Assembly: GCF_016634425.1 (NCBI RefSeq)
Contig: NZ_JAEPES010000006.1
Location: forward strand, 1-64,000
From: Lacisediminihabitans changchengi
GTDB lineage: Bacteria > Actinomycetota > Actinomycetes > Actinomycetales > Microbacteriaceae
Direction: 5' to 3'
Length of the DNA stretch: 64,000 nucleotides
Shown here: positions 52,753 through 61,706 of the stretch, in pieces
Layout of the letters: each line of letters begins with the position of its first letter
Numbering within the stretch: position 1 is the first letter of the stretch
Notes under the pieces: generated by a model
What the model was told of the DNA's origin: nothing
Seen by the model: only the letters and a program-made list of their open reading frames with translations
Databases searched by the model: none
Program-made: the position numbers and the translations under genes

Positions 52753-52868
52753 GTAGCGCCCGAGGGACGAGGACGCGTAACGAAAAACCGTGCCCGTTCG
52801 CGGTTTCGATACGGCTGCTCCTTCGTCGCGGCCTACTCAACCAGAGAGACCTCGCGGCCTACTCAACC
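52747..52868. repeat. REP-like palindromic repeats
   Basis: GGTTGAGTAG at 52747-52756 is inverted at 52833-52842 and again at 52859-52868 (CTACTCAACC). The unit from GGTTTCGATACGGC to CTACTCAACC (52802-52842) resembles, from memory, a repeat frequent in Microbacteriaceae genomes. It fills the gap between psuK and the photolyase gene and overlaps both stop regions. Confidence 0.7.
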
Positions 52869-54248
52869 GGCGGGTAGTTGCGCGTTCTTTAGGTGGTCGT
52901 ACGCCTCGAGGGCCTCGGCACGAGATTCTTTCAGGTCCACGATGGGGGAGGGGTAGTCATCCGTTCCGAGCTCCGGAATGTACCGTCGCTGGTACTCGCC
53001 GTGCCTGTCGAACTTGTCGGCCTGCAGCATCGGGTTGAACACGCGGAAGTATGGAGCGGCATCCGCCCCCGATCCGGCCACCCACTGCCAGTTTGCCGGG
53101 TTGTTCGCTTCGTCGGCATCGACCAGGCAGTCCCAGAACCAGGCCTCGCCGACCCGCCAATCGATCAGCAGGTTCTTGATCAGCAGTGAAGCGACGACCA
53201 TGCGCACCCGATTGTGCATGTACCCGGTCTGCCAGAGCTCGCGCATCCCCGCGTCGACCAGAGGGATGCCCGTGCGGCCCTGCTGCCAGGCCTCCAGCAC
53301 CTCCTGTCTCGGCTTCGACCACGGGAAGGCATCGAACTCGGGGCGGAAGTTGTCGGTCTGCAGCTGCGGGAAGTGGAACAGGATGTTGTAGTTGAACTCC
53401 CGCCAGCCCACCTCGCGCAGAAACTTCGGGGCGTTGCGCCGGGCGGCGGGAGAAAGCTGTCCGCGCTGCACCCGATCCCAGATCTGGAACGGGCTGATCT
53501 CCCCGAACCGCAGATAGGGCGAAAGCCGCGAGGTCGCGTCTTGTGATGGCTCGTCGCGACCGGCGGCGTAGTCCTCGAGACCGTCGCCGCAGAATTGCTC
53601 CAGGCGCTCGTGCGCGCCATGCTCGCCCGGAACCCAGGCCTCGGCGATGCCTCCCGCCCAGTCCGGATGCGTCGGCAGCAGCGCCCAGTCGGCCAGGTCG
53701 TCGGAGTCGACACCGGTCACGCCCTCCAAAGTCTGCGGGGTAGGCAGCGAGGCCCGCGGCTCGCCCTGCTCCAGACACGCCTTCCAGAATGGCGTGAACA
53801 CCTTGAACGGGGTGCCGCTGCCGGTGGTCACCGTCCATGGCTCGTGCATCAGGTTCGCCTGGAAGCTCTGCGCCTCGAGTCCCGACTCGCGCAGCGACGT
53901 CTTGAGAGCGGCATCCACCTCGCGGGTGCCCCCGTAGCGGCGGTTCCAGAACACGGCGCCCGCACCGACCTCGTCGACCAGTTTCGGCAGTGCTTCGGCC
54001 GCCGCTCCGCGCCTCAGCACGAACGTGCCGCCCCGCTCGGCGATCGAATCGCCGAGTGCGGTGAGGCTGTGATGCAGCCACCAACGACTCGCGGCGCCGA
54101 TCGGGCGGATGCCGCGGCTCTCCTCATCGAGCAGATACAGCACCACTATCGGCTCGCCACGGTCCACCGCCGCGCGTATGGCCGGATTGTCGGCCAACCG
54201 CAGATCGTCGCGGAGCCACACGATGCTCGGGCTGGAGCTAGTCGTCAT
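52863..54248 (-). CDS. phr: Deoxyribodipyrimidine photo-lyase
   Basis: A 461-aa light-driven repair enzyme for cyclobutane pyrimidine dimers. The N-terminal antenna domain begins IVWLRDDLRLADNPAI. The FAD-binding domain has TSRLSPYLRFGEISP, REFNYNILFHFP, GIPLVDAGMRELWQTGYMHNRVRM and NPANWQWVAGSGADAAPYFRVFNP, with the usual tryptophans. It starts at ATG 54246-54248 (MTTSSSP). It is a class I CPD photolyase by length and motifs. Confidence 0.94.
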   Translation of the reverse strand: MTTSSSPSIVWLRDDLRLADNPAIRAAVDRGEPIVVLYLLDEESRGIRPIGAASRWWLHHSLTALGDSIAERGGTFVLRRGAAAEALPKLVDEVGAGAVFWNRRYGGTREVDAALKTSLRESGLEAQSFQANLMHEPWTVTTGSGTPFKVFTPFWKACLEQGEPRASLPTPQTLEGVTGVDSDDLADWALLPTHPDWAGGIAEAWVPGEHGAHERLEQFCGDGLEDYAAGRDEPSQDATSRLSPYLRFGEISPFQIWDRVQRGQLSPAARRNAPKFLREVGWREFNYNILFHFPQLQTDNFRPEFDAFPWSKPRQEVLEAWQQGRTGIPLVDAGMRELWQTGYMHNRVRMVVASLLIKNLLIDWRVGEAWFWDCLVDADEANNPANWQWVAGSGADAAPYFRVFNPMLQADKFDRHGEYQRRYIPELGTDDYPSPIVDLKESRAEALEAYDHLKNAQLPAG

Positions 54249-54270
54249 GCCGAGCACACCACGTGCGGTC

Positions 54271-54717
54271 TCACTCCGCGCCAGGGGTGGACAGCCGCAG
54301 CTTGTCGCAGAGTTCGGTCAGCGTCCTCAGCTCGTCGTCGGTGAGGGCGGCGCCCACGCGGTCGTGGATCGAGCCCATGTGGCCGCGCGCGACAGAGCGA
54401 AACGAGGAGAAGCCCAGCTGGGTCATCCGCACGATGACGCCGCGGGCATCCGTCGGGTCGTCGATCTTCTCGACCAGTCCGCGCGCCACCAGCCGGTCGA
54501 CCAGACGGCTGATGCTCGGCTGGGTGATGAGCAGATGCGAGCTGAGCGCGCGTATCCGCGTCTGGTGATCGGGCTGCCGGGATAGATTGAAGAGCACGTC
54601 GTACTCATTGAGCGAAAGCTGCCCGGTGGGAAACTCCGAGTTGAGATAGCGCATGACCGAGACCTGGGCGCGGAACAGTGCTTCCCAGGCCGTGACCGCG
54701 GTGTTTCTGTCACTCAC
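54271..54717 (-). CDS. MarR-family transcription regulator
   Basis: A 148-aa winged-helix regulator: LSSHLLITQPSISRLVDRLVARGLVEKI is the recognition region and DPTDARGVIVRMT the wing. GTG 54715-54717 (MSDRNTAV) follows AGGAG. It is divergent from the LLM oxidoreductase gene, with only 67 bases between starts, so it probably represses that gene and itself. Confidence 0.85.
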   Translation of the reverse strand: MSDRNTAVTAWEALFRAQVSVMRYLNSEFPTGQLSLNEYDVLFNLSRQPDHQTRIRALSSHLLITQPSISRLVDRLVARGLVEKIDDPTDARGVIVRMTQLGFSSFRSVARGHMGSIHDRVGAALTDDELRTLTELCDKLRLSTPGAE

Positions 54718-54784
54718 GTGAGGCTCCTCTCCGTCAGCTTCAACTCTATTGATGCGCAGGCCCGCATTAAGACAGAAAGCGCAG

Positions 54785-55819
54785 ATGGCAGTCGAATTCG
54801 GCATCTTCAGCGTCGGTGATCTGACCTCCGACCCGCTCGGCACGGTCCGGCGTAGCGAGCACAACCGGCTGCGTGACATCACCCGGATCGCGAAGAAAGC
54901 GGAAGAGGTCGGCTTCGACGTCTTCGCGATTGGCGAGCATCACAACCCGCCGTTCGTTCCGTCATCGCCCACCACGATCCTCGGCTACATCGCCGCGCAG
55001 ACGTCGCGCATCACGCTCAGTACATCGACGACGCTGATTACCACCAACGACCCGGTGAAGATCGCCGAGGACTACGCCACCCTGCAACACCTCTCCGACG
55101 GCCGCGTCGACCTCATGCTCGGGCGCGGCAACACCGCCGAGGTCTATCCGTGGTTCGGCAAGGACCTGCGTGACGGCATCGCGCTCGCCGTGGAGAACTA
55201 CGCCCTATTGCACCGTCTCTGGCGCGAGGAAGGCATCGACTGGAGCGGTCGGTTCCGCACCCCGCTCACCAATTTCACTGCGGTGCCGCGGCCGTACCTC
55301 GACACTCCGCCGTTCGTCTGGCACGGCAGCATCCGTTCTCCCGAGATCGCCGAACAGGCAGCGTTCTACGGCGACGGCTTCTTCGCCAACAACCTCTTCA
55401 TGCACATGAGTCATTTCGAGCGGCTGGTGGGTTTCTACCGCGAGCGATTCGAGCACTATGGACACGGTTCAGCGGATGCCGCCATCGTCGGCGCGGGCGG
55501 CCAGGCTTTCGTGCGGGCCCGCTCGCAAGACGCGATCGAGGAGTACCGGCCATACTTCGCGAACACCTTCACCTATCAGGGGCAGGGAAACCTCGAAGAG
55601 GTGATGGCGAACACCTCTCTCACCGTGGGCAGCCCGCAGCAGGTCATCGACCGGTACCTGTCGATGAAGGAGTACTACGGCGAATACCAGCGGCAGCTGT
55701 TTCTGGTCGACGCCGGCGGGTTGCCGATCGAACTGGTGCTCGAGCAGCTGGAGTTGCTCGGCAGTGAGGTCATTCCGGTGCTGCGGCGCGAGTGGGAGAG
55801 CGCGCGTTCACTGAGTTGA
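54785..55819 (+). CDS. LLM-class flavin-dependent oxidoreductase
   Basis: A 344-aa luciferase-like TIM-barrel monooxygenase. EVGFDVFAIGEHHNPPFVPSSP near residue 37 and LSDGRVDLMLGRGNTAEVYPWFG near 105 are diagnostic for the group with F420- or FMN-dependent members. It uses reduced flavin, perhaps supplied by a reductase elsewhere. The divergent MarR gene suggests induction by an aromatic or toxic ligand. A terminator follows. Confidence 0.88.
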   Translation: MAVEFGIFSVGDLTSDPLGTVRRSEHNRLRDITRIAKKAEEVGFDVFAIGEHHNPPFVPSSPTTILGYIAAQTSRITLSTSTTLITTNDPVKIAEDYATLQHLSDGRVDLMLGRGNTAEVYPWFGKDLRDGIALAVENYALLHRLWREEGIDWSGRFRTPLTNFTAVPRPYLDTPPFVWHGSIRSPEIAEQAAFYGDGFFANNLFMHMSHFERLVGFYRERFEHYGHGSADAAIVGAGGQAFVRARSQDAIEEYRPYFANTFTYQGQGNLEEVMANTSLTVGSPQQVIDRYLSMKEYYGEYQRQLFLVDAGGLPIELVLEQLELLGSEVIPVLRREWESARSLS

Positions 55820-55858
55820 GCCACGCCTGATCGGACGAATGTCCCGTTAAACAGGATT

Positions 55859-55892
55859 GAGGGTCGGTCTCAGAGGCTTGAGACCGACCCTC
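55859..55892 (+). terminator. Terminator after LLM oxidoreductase gene
   Basis: GAGGGTCGGTCTCA pairs perfectly with TGAGACCGACCCTC across six bases, with TCCC following. It ends the oxidoreductase transcript and marks the left edge of the accessory region. Confidence 0.88.
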
Positions 55893-56308
55893 TCCCTTGC
55901 ACCAAGAGTGTCCTGCAATCACATTCCGCAGAAGCTGCCACAGCAAACAACTTCTGCTCTTGAACTCTATAACGGTGAGGTAACGGAGCGCTAGTTATCA
56001 AACTGTGATTTTTCACGGAATTGCATAAATTTATCGTTTGTGTCCTCTGCCACTAAACTTGTCGTCTCGCCGACCTTAGTTGCACAGAACGTGAGTCGAG
56101 GTCGAGGTCGAAGCCCCGCGCGGCACTCGTACGCTGGGCAGGAGCTCGCGAACATGGCGGCAAGTCGGCGACTGCCTTGCTCCACTTGGCTAGCCTGTGC
56201 GGTCGATGGCTGAGCCGGATGCAACGCCAGGGGCTGCCTGAGCCGGTGCGTGGGATCTTGTCTTTTGGCAACGAAGTTGCCACGAAGAGCGTCGTCACGG
56301 CCCTCAGT
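55893..56308. other. Non-coding stretch left of the cassette region
   Basis: No supported gene on either strand. The 56180-56230 part has short frames without motifs. It leads into a repeat copy at 56309. Confidence 0.5.
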
Positions 56309-56357
56309 GTGTGGAGTTGATCGATAGATGGCGGTGTTTTGTGATGGCTCCGTGTCG
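56309..56357 (-). repeat. Cassette repeat copy A (tail only, inverted)
   Basis: Read leftward, this 49-base stretch matches the tail of copy C (63292-63340) at 41 of 49 positions without gaps, in opposite orientation. It lies just after the stop codon of the serine recombinase gene. Confidence 0.65.
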
Positions 56358-56368
56358 CTGGGATTCTG

Positions 56369-56950
56369 TTAATCGGTGAGGGCTCGCGACCTTCTATAGA
56401 ACGTTGCTCGCGACATTCCGAGGTCCCGGGCGACTTGGGCAGCTGGGTCACCGCTATCGACCAGGCGGATGGCGCTACGGATCTGGCTGTCGGTGACGCG
56501 TTGCGGGCGTCCACCGAGATCCTTCCCAGCATCACGGCGCTTGCTAACAGAGTCGATGATTCGCTCGCGCTTGATATCGTGCTCCATCTGCGCGAGAGCG
56601 GCCATGATCGTGAAGAGCATCGATCCCATCGGCGTCGAGGTGTCCACATCGCCGCCGCCGAGGTTCAACACGCGAAGGCCGGCGCTGCGGTCGCGGAGCC
56701 CTTGGGCGAAATCGAGCATGTTCTGTGTCGACCGGCCGAGCCTGTCCAAAGTGGTGATGACGAGGGTGTCTCCCGCCTCGAGCGCGGTCAGGGCGCGATC
56801 GAATTGCGGGCGTGACGCACGAGCGCCGGAGACGCCCTGGTCGATGTAAAGATCATCGCGCCGAACGCCGGCGGCAAGCAGATCAGCTTCTTGCCGATCC
56901 GTCGATTGCGGGCGAGTCGATACGCGCGCGTAACCGATCAGTTTCGTCAC
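56369..56950 (-). CDS. Small serine recombinase (resolvase/invertase)
   Basis: A 193-aa recombinase of the resolvase/invertase type. GYARVSTRPQSTDRQ carries the nucleophile serine (about 11), with arginines following. VITTLDRLGRSTQNML and GSMLFTIMAALAQMEHDIKRERI form the core and E-helix. The C-terminal PAAQVARDLGMSRATFYRRS is the DNA-binding helix-turn-helix. Length fits Tn3-type resolvases and Pin-type invertases; large-integrase domains are missing. It starts at GTG 56948-56950, with a motif-rich site just upstream. It probably acts on the repeats found through 63.4 kb. Confidence 0.9.
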   Translation of the reverse strand: MTKLIGYARVSTRPQSTDRQEADLLAAGVRRDDLYIDQGVSGARASRPQFDRALTALEAGDTLVITTLDRLGRSTQNMLDFAQGLRDRSAGLRVLNLGGGDVDTSTPMGSMLFTIMAALAQMEHDIKRERIIDSVSKRRDAGKDLGGRPQRVTDSQIRSAIRLVDSGDPAAQVARDLGMSRATFYRRSRALTD

Positions 56951-56961
56951 AACGCTCCAGG

Positions 56962-57024
56962 TGTCTCGTAACTAGCAGTGAGTGCTGAAATTCAACCACA
57001 TGGTTACGACACATAGTTACGAGA
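56962..57024. repeat. Recombinase-proximal recombination-site-like repeats
   Basis: TGTCTCGTAACT (56962-56973) is followed by GGTTACGACACA (57002-57013) and AGTTACGAGA (57015-57024), its inverted forms. Read leftward, the right half gives TCTCGTAACTATGTGTCGTAACCATG, the same paired pattern as the start of copies B and C. It lies immediately upstream of the recombinase gene, where a res or invertase site would be expected. Confidence 0.7.
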
Positions 57025-57082
57025 ATCGTGGACCTGCCGAATTGCGGCAATTTGACCCGATGATTTTTGCGTGCGGTGAGAC

Positions 57083-57112
57083 GTCTCGAAACCGTAGGGA
57101 TACGAGGCCTCC
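57083..57112. repeat. Additional motif pair before the AIPR gene
   Basis: GTCTCGAAACC and, inverted four bases later, GGATACGAGGCC form an imperfect dyad of the same motif family (TCTCRTAACC). It lies about 60 bases upstream of the AIPR start. Confidence 0.45.
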
Positions 57113-57171
57113 ACACATCCCGTGCATACGAGGTACCGATAGAGTCGAGATGAATTCACATCGGAGAAAAG

Positions 57172-58929
57172 ATGAAAACTGCTCTGGACGTTCTAGCTGG
57201 CCGAAAGGATCTTCAGGCGTATGGGGACAATTCGATAATCCTGTTCGCTCTTGAATTGGCCACGGGAGTGGAGGACATTGACTCCGTCGCTTCGTCAGCG
57301 CTGACCGACCACAGCAACGACAAGTCTTGTGACCTGCTTTGGGTGGATACGGCGTCCGGGCGGGCGGTTTTAGCGCAAGGCTATTTCTCGCAAAAGTATG
57401 ATCGGGCGCAGGCGCCCGCGAATAAAGCCGCTTCCCTTCATCAGGCCGTGGGGTGGATTCTGGGCCGAAACAAACAAGGAATTCCCGACCAATTACTATC
57501 CGCAGCTGAAGAGTTATGGACAGCTCTCGACGAGAACGAGGTCAACTCGCTCGAGATCTGGTACTGCCACAACTGCCCAGAATCGGCGAACGTCGGGGGC
57601 GAAATAAACTCGACGGTGAACACAGCCAAAGCTCTCTTGACCCAAAACTGGCCTTCGCTAGCCATAGATGTCTCTGGCAGAGAAATCGGGCAAACAAGAC
57701 TTCAGGAAATGTTCGAAGCAACGCAACTAGAAATTGCGGTCCAAGACGAAATTCGATTTTCGGTACCGGGCGGCTTTGAGGATTCAGGCGACGACTGGTC
57801 AGCCTTTTGCACCACTATTTCAGCCGAAGAGCTGAAGTCGATGTTCGCCGAGCATGGCAACCTCTTGTTTGCCCTCAATGTCCGGGACTACCTCAGCCTG
57901 ATCCGCAGCGACAAGAACATCAACCACAACATGCACCGAAGCATCGTGGACGAGCCAGGTCGGTTCTTCGCATACAACAACGGTCTGACGATCCTCACAT
58001 CGGACTGGGACTACAAACCGGGCAAGGCGGGCAAACCGGGCGCTTTATCCGTCCAGGGCGTAGCCGTCGTGAACGGTGCTCAGACCACCGGCGTCATCGG
58101 TAATTTGCAGGATAACGAAACGCACGGACTTTCGCAGGCAAGGGTGCTCACTCGATTTGTCAAAAGCTCTAATCGGGAGGTGCTCGAATCGATCATCAAG
58201 TACAACAACAGCCAGAACCAGATCGAACCTTCAGATTTTCGATCAAACGACGAGATCCAGGACCGCCTTCGTCGAGAGTTCGGCGCGATACCGGACGCCG
58301 ACTATCGAGGCGGCCGCCGCGGCGGCGAGACGGACATCATCGTCCGGCCTGCCAATCTGATTTCGACCAAGACCGCGGCGCAAGCGCTGTCCTGTTTTCA
58401 TGGGGAGCCGACTGCGGCTTATCACGAGATCGCGAAGATCTGGTCCAACAACGATTACTACATCCGCACATTCGATCCGTCTGTCACCGCTCGCCACGTT
58501 CTTTTCTGTCACTCGCTCATCAAAGCCATTGAGCAATACAAGCTGAACTTGAACGAGCAAGACCAGGCAACTGCCCAAGATAATTCGATCCTCGAATTCC
58601 TTCGTTTACGTGGAGCCGGCTTTATGCTCGCTGCGGCGATTGCCGCGAACATCGAGCAGATCTGCGGCTTTGCCGCTCCAAGCTCTTGGGGTATTCGGTT
58701 TAAGGAAAATATCTCCCCGAATGCCGCCCGAGATCTCTGGCTCGAAATTATTCCATCTCTAGCTCAGTTCAGCGGACCACTGAACGGCGCCGTAACCCCG
58801 AATTTCCGAAGTGCCATTCGTCGCGATACTGCCTTAGAAAGCTACAGGGGCGTCTTGAGCGCAATTCTCGCTATGCAGCCCACGGTCTATAGGTCGTTCG
58901 CTGATCGAGTCGAATACGTCGCCGTTTAA
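57172..58929 (+). CDS. AIPR-family abortive infection protein
   Basis: A 585-aa protein with the AIPR hallmarks: FALNVRDYLSLI (N236), INHNMHRSIVDEPGRFFAYNNGLTIL (Asn-Asn-Gly near 269-271), and VAVVNGAQTTGVI (N301-Gln304). The AIPR family was named from a phage-resistance gene; the mechanism is unclear. The first ~220 residues have no motif I can name, though a nuclease-like N-terminus is possible. GGAGA precedes ATG 57172. Codon use is visibly more AT-rich than the surrounding chromosome, which fits recent transfer. It is the single gene of its block. Confidence 0.85.
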   Translation: MKTALDVLAGRKDLQAYGDNSIILFALELATGVEDIDSVASSALTDHSNDKSCDLLWVDTASGRAVLAQGYFSQKYDRAQAPANKAASLHQAVGWILGRNKQGIPDQLLSAAEELWTALDENEVNSLEIWYCHNCPESANVGGEINSTVNTAKALLTQNWPSLAIDVSGREIGQTRLQEMFEATQLEIAVQDEIRFSVPGGFEDSGDDWSAFCTTISAEELKSMFAEHGNLLFALNVRDYLSLIRSDKNINHNMHRSIVDEPGRFFAYNNGLTILTSDWDYKPGKAGKPGALSVQGVAVVNGAQTTGVIGNLQDNETHGLSQARVLTRFVKSSNREVLESIIKYNNSQNQIEPSDFRSNDEIQDRLRREFGAIPDADYRGGRRGGETDIIVRPANLISTKTAAQALSCFHGEPTAAYHEIAKIWSNNDYYIRTFDPSVTARHVLFCHSLIKAIEQYKLNLNEQDQATAQDNSILEFLRLRGAGFMLAAAIAANIEQICGFAAPSSWGIRFKENISPNAARDLWLEIIPSLAQFSGPLNGAVTPNFRSAIRRDTALESYRGVLSAILAMQPTVYRSFADRVEYVAV

Positions 58930-58966
58930 ATTCCTCGGCCCCGTTATCGGTCACGCCGCGTTTCAG

Positions 58967-59079
58967 TGTCTCAAAACCTAAGCGTGCCGTGACCCATGGG
59001 CTGCACCAGGCCGCGCCGAGCTGTCCGCCGTCGACCTAGGCTGGACGAGACGCGGCGTATCTCTAGGAATACGAGACGA
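58967..59079 (+). repeat. Cassette repeat copy D (partial)
   Basis: TGTCTCAAAACC at 58967-58978, followed by a GTGCCG..ACCCATG stretch, aligns with the start of copy B. Its tail is not conserved. A further inverted motif, AATACGAGACG, lies near 59069-59079. The 58930-59233 gap holds no gene. Confidence 0.5.
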
Positions 59080-59233
59080 AAAAGTCTGTTGAAGTTATCC
59101 CCTAGTCACCGTTAATCGTCACCGTACGGGGTAAACGCGCATCTTTATGCCTGCGGGCATCCGACTCGAGTGGGCAGCCAGGAACGAGCGGTAGCCGACC
59201 GGCTAACGGGCGTGCGCGTGAAACACTGGATTT

Positions 59234-59746
59234 ATGATTTCGGGCCTGGACCTTCCCATCGCGTTGAAAACGTCGACGTCGATTCTCATGCTCCGACGCG
59301 CTCGTGTCGATGACCTTCCCGCATTGATGAAACTACTCGCCGACGATCCAGTCAGCGCTAGTCGTGGCGACCGATCTGACCCGGCTGATATGCCCGCCTA
59401 CGAAAGGGCGCTTGCTGAACTGATCGCGGACTCGTCCAACGAGATCCTGATGGTCGTAAGCGACACAGACGATCCAGTAGCGACCATGCAGCTCACGAAA
59501 ATTCCTAGGATGGCACGCCGCGGTTCCACACGGCTGCTCGTCGAAGCGGTGCGAGTCGCTAGTGAACATCGGTCGGGTGGGGTCGGCTCCGCAATGATGC
59601 GTTAGGTAGTTGAGTCGGCAGTTCAAGCTATTGGGGCGTCCCTCGTTCAGCTCACATCTGATGAAGCACGGGTTGATGCTCATCGCTTCTATGAGCGTCT
59701 GGGGTTCGTAGGATCCCACCGCGGATTCAAGTTTCGCGTCGAATAG
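59234..59746 (+). pseudogene. GNAT acetyltransferase with an in-frame stop
   Basis: The frame encodes a full ~170-residue GNAT protein: LRRARVDDLPALMKLLADD at the start, VATMQLTKIPRMARRGS, RLLVEAVRVASEHRSGGVGS for the acetyl-CoA loop, then AHRFYERLGF and a stop at 59744. A TAG at 59603-59605 interrupts it after SAMMR, where relatives often have tryptophan (TGG). One base change explains it. The result is a 123-aa truncated product unless the stop is read through. Confidence 0.8.
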
Positions 59747-59795
59747 GGTTACACCCCACGGCGCCCGCTGAGGGATCCCCTTCGTGCACCCCACG

Positions 59796-59904
59796 TGTCT
59801 CATAACCAGAGTGTGCCGAAACCCATGCGGTCCAAGACGGTTCTGCTCGGAGATACGACACAGAGCGATCACAGAACGCCGCCACCAAGCGATAAACTTC
59901 ACAA
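59796..59904 (+). repeat. Cassette repeat copy B (109 bp)
   Basis: This aligns with copy C (63232-63340) without gaps over 109 bases, about 91 identical by eye. It starts TGTCTCATAACC, has CGGAGATACGACAC in the middle (59849-59861), and ends in a GCCACCAAGC-containing tail. It separates the GNAT block from the sigma-factor block. The 59747-60070 gap has no gene. Confidence 0.75.
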
Positions 59905-60070
59905 CCCTAGGGATGCGAGAGGCCAGCAAAGCCCCGCACTGCGCTGGAGCTCGTGCGCATGAGGCCCGAACATCGGGCTTAGTTTCGGGACACCTAAACG
60001 GCGATCCGCGAACAGTGTCAACAAGGTTCCTGCGAATAGGAAAATGTGCCCGCTGGCCGTCCGGCTCGCC

Positions 60071-60826
60071 TTACGGGGACGGTGTGCCGATTTGGAAACG
60101 TCCGATTACGGTTGTGCCGTCTGATTCGTAGACGGGTATGGATCCGCTTCCTCGCAGCGCATCCATCTGTTTGAGGAGTACGAACCCGGTTTTGTGGTTG
60201 GTGGCAAGGGCGCCTATCAGGTCAGGGCAGCCGTTGACGTTGCACTGCCCGAAGCTTTGTCCTTTGGCATTTTTGCCCCAAGGGGTCGTCTTCGAATTGG
60301 CATACTGTCCGGTCACCTTCCATCGAGTGCCCGGATCTGCGGTGATCGTGATCGAGGTGTTCCCTCTATCGGGTAGCGATGCATCGTTCATATGCCACGG
60401 GTGCACGATGCCGTGGGAGTTCACGCGCCCCCCGTCTTTGCAATAGAACGTACCAAGATCACCAATGTCGCCCGGATTTTGTGGGAGTGACGATATGGAG
60501 ATTGATCCTTCCGAGTTGAGGCATTGGACGATGACGATGACGCGGGTCGCGCTGGCAGGTACAGGTCCCAGTTCGAGGGCACCGGTCCCTGTGTGCGTGG
60601 CGGAGTGGAGTCCGCCGAGAGGAGTCACGATCGTTGATCCGGGGAAGTAGTTGACGACGATCGCGGCGGCGGTCGATAGTCCCGCCGCGGCGATAAGGGC
60701 GAAGGTGACGGCCACTTGCCGAGCGCGGCGCTGATGGCGTTGGAGGCGGCTGTTCTTCGTACCGATCGCCAGAAGCTCGGCTCGCACAGCTTCAGCAACT
60801 GCAGGGTTCATTCCAACGGGTGTCAT
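60071..60826 (-). CDS. Membrane protein, putative anti-sigma partner
   Basis: A 251-aa single-pass protein. About 36 cytoplasmic residues (basic, RLQRHQRRARQ) precede one helix (38-60). The extracellular part has VIVIVQCLNSEGSISI and two Cys-containing segments (TFYCKDG and FGQCNVNGC). Its start overlaps the sigma factor stop by ATGA, the standard layout for an anti-sigma factor. I see no zinc anti-sigma HxxxCxxC motif, so the role is inferred from position. Confidence 0.65.
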   Translation of the reverse strand: MTPVGMNPAVAEAVRAELLAIGTKNSRLQRHQRRARQVAVTFALIAAAGLSTAAAIVVNYFPGSTIVTPLGGLHSATHTGTGALELGPVPASATRVIVIVQCLNSEGSISISSLPQNPGDIGDLGTFYCKDGGRVNSHGIVHPWHMNDASLPDRGNTSITITADPGTRWKVTGQYANSKTTPWGKNAKGQSFGQCNVNGCPDLIGALATNHKTGFVLLKQMDALRGSGSIPVYESDGTTVIGRFQIGTPSP

Positions 60827-61398
60827 GAAACACTCCCTTCCATGGCGGGACGCGTATCGGGCTTGAGGTCGCCAAGTTCTGCTCGAAGTCGGGCCCGAGC
60901 GCGATGGAGGCGGACGCGCGCTGTCCCCGGCTTCAGGCCGATCGTTTGGGCGGCGTTGGCGACCGAGAGACCTTCGAGGGCTGTAAGAACGAAAAGCGCG
61001 GCGTCGTCTGGCGCGAGCCGCCCGAGAGACGACGCAAGCCTCAGGCTCGCTTCCCCTTGCTCCGCGTTATGTGCCAGGACAGGCTCCGGGTGTGGAAGGG
61101 ACTGGAGTAGCCGTCGGTAGCGCGCGGTGCTCCGCCGGGCGTTTCGTGACAGGTTGACTGTGGCGACGAGGAGCCAGGGCCGGACTGAGCGGTCGACGAG
61201 GACCACGGTGCGGCGCTTGCGCCATAACTCGAAAAACGCTGCTGCGACAATTTCGTCGGCGTCATGCAAATTCCCCATGAGGGACAGTGCGTGCCCGTGG
61301 ATCCGATCCCGGTGGAGGTCGAAGATCTGCGCGAACGCCCACCCATCGTCTTGGCGCGCTCGTTGCCAGAGTTCCGCCTCGTTGTCTATCACACCCAT
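60823..61398 (-). CDS. ECF-type RNA polymerase sigma factor
   Basis: A 191-aa sigma-70 family protein. Region 2 is AFAQIFDLHRDRIHGHALSL followed by HDADEIVAAAFFELWRKR, and RPWLLVATVNLSRN closes it. Region 4 is LSVANAAQTIGLKPGTARVRLHRARARLR. It directs polymerase to a small regulon, probably in response to an envelope signal sensed by the adjacent membrane protein. Both genes form one two-gene block between repeat copies B and E. Confidence 0.88.
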   Translation of the reverse strand: MGVIDNEAELWQRARQDDGWAFAQIFDLHRDRIHGHALSLMGNLHDADEIVAAAFFELWRKRRTVVLVDRSVRPWLLVATVNLSRNARRSTARYRRLLQSLPHPEPVLAHNAEQGEASLRLASSLGRLAPDDAALFVLTALEGLSVANAAQTIGLKPGTARVRLHRARARLRAELGDLKPDTRPAMEGSVS

Positions 61399-61605
61399 GA
61401 ATGTCCGCTGTGGCCGTATCCGTTACATCAGGTTTCTTGAAGGGGCTGGTAGCGGCCAAATGGGCGACATGAAAGGCGCTTTGCGCCTCGACGCTCTCCT
61501 CAAGGCCTGACCGATCGACGCCGCCATCAGTGCGATCGTGACACCGCCTGTCATGCGACGCGGGTAAGCCACTGCGGCCCGCCGCGGTGAGTCTGATCCA
61601 CGCGT

Positions 61606-61645
61606 CAGAAACGATGGGATTCGAGACACTTACGTTACGAGATAT
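61606..61645 (-). repeat. Cassette repeat copy E (partial, inverted)
   Basis: Read leftward, TATCTCGTAACG and GTGTCTCGAATCCCAT follow each other about 16 bases apart, matching the paired motif start of copies B and C. It lies in the otherwise gene-free 61399-61706 stretch, between the sigma-factor block and the kinase block. Confidence 0.55.
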
Positions 61646-61706
61646 TTTGCTTGGGGCTTGCTGCGATTGAGTGCCCCTAAGACGATCCCGTTGGGTGCGG
61701 TGGCTT

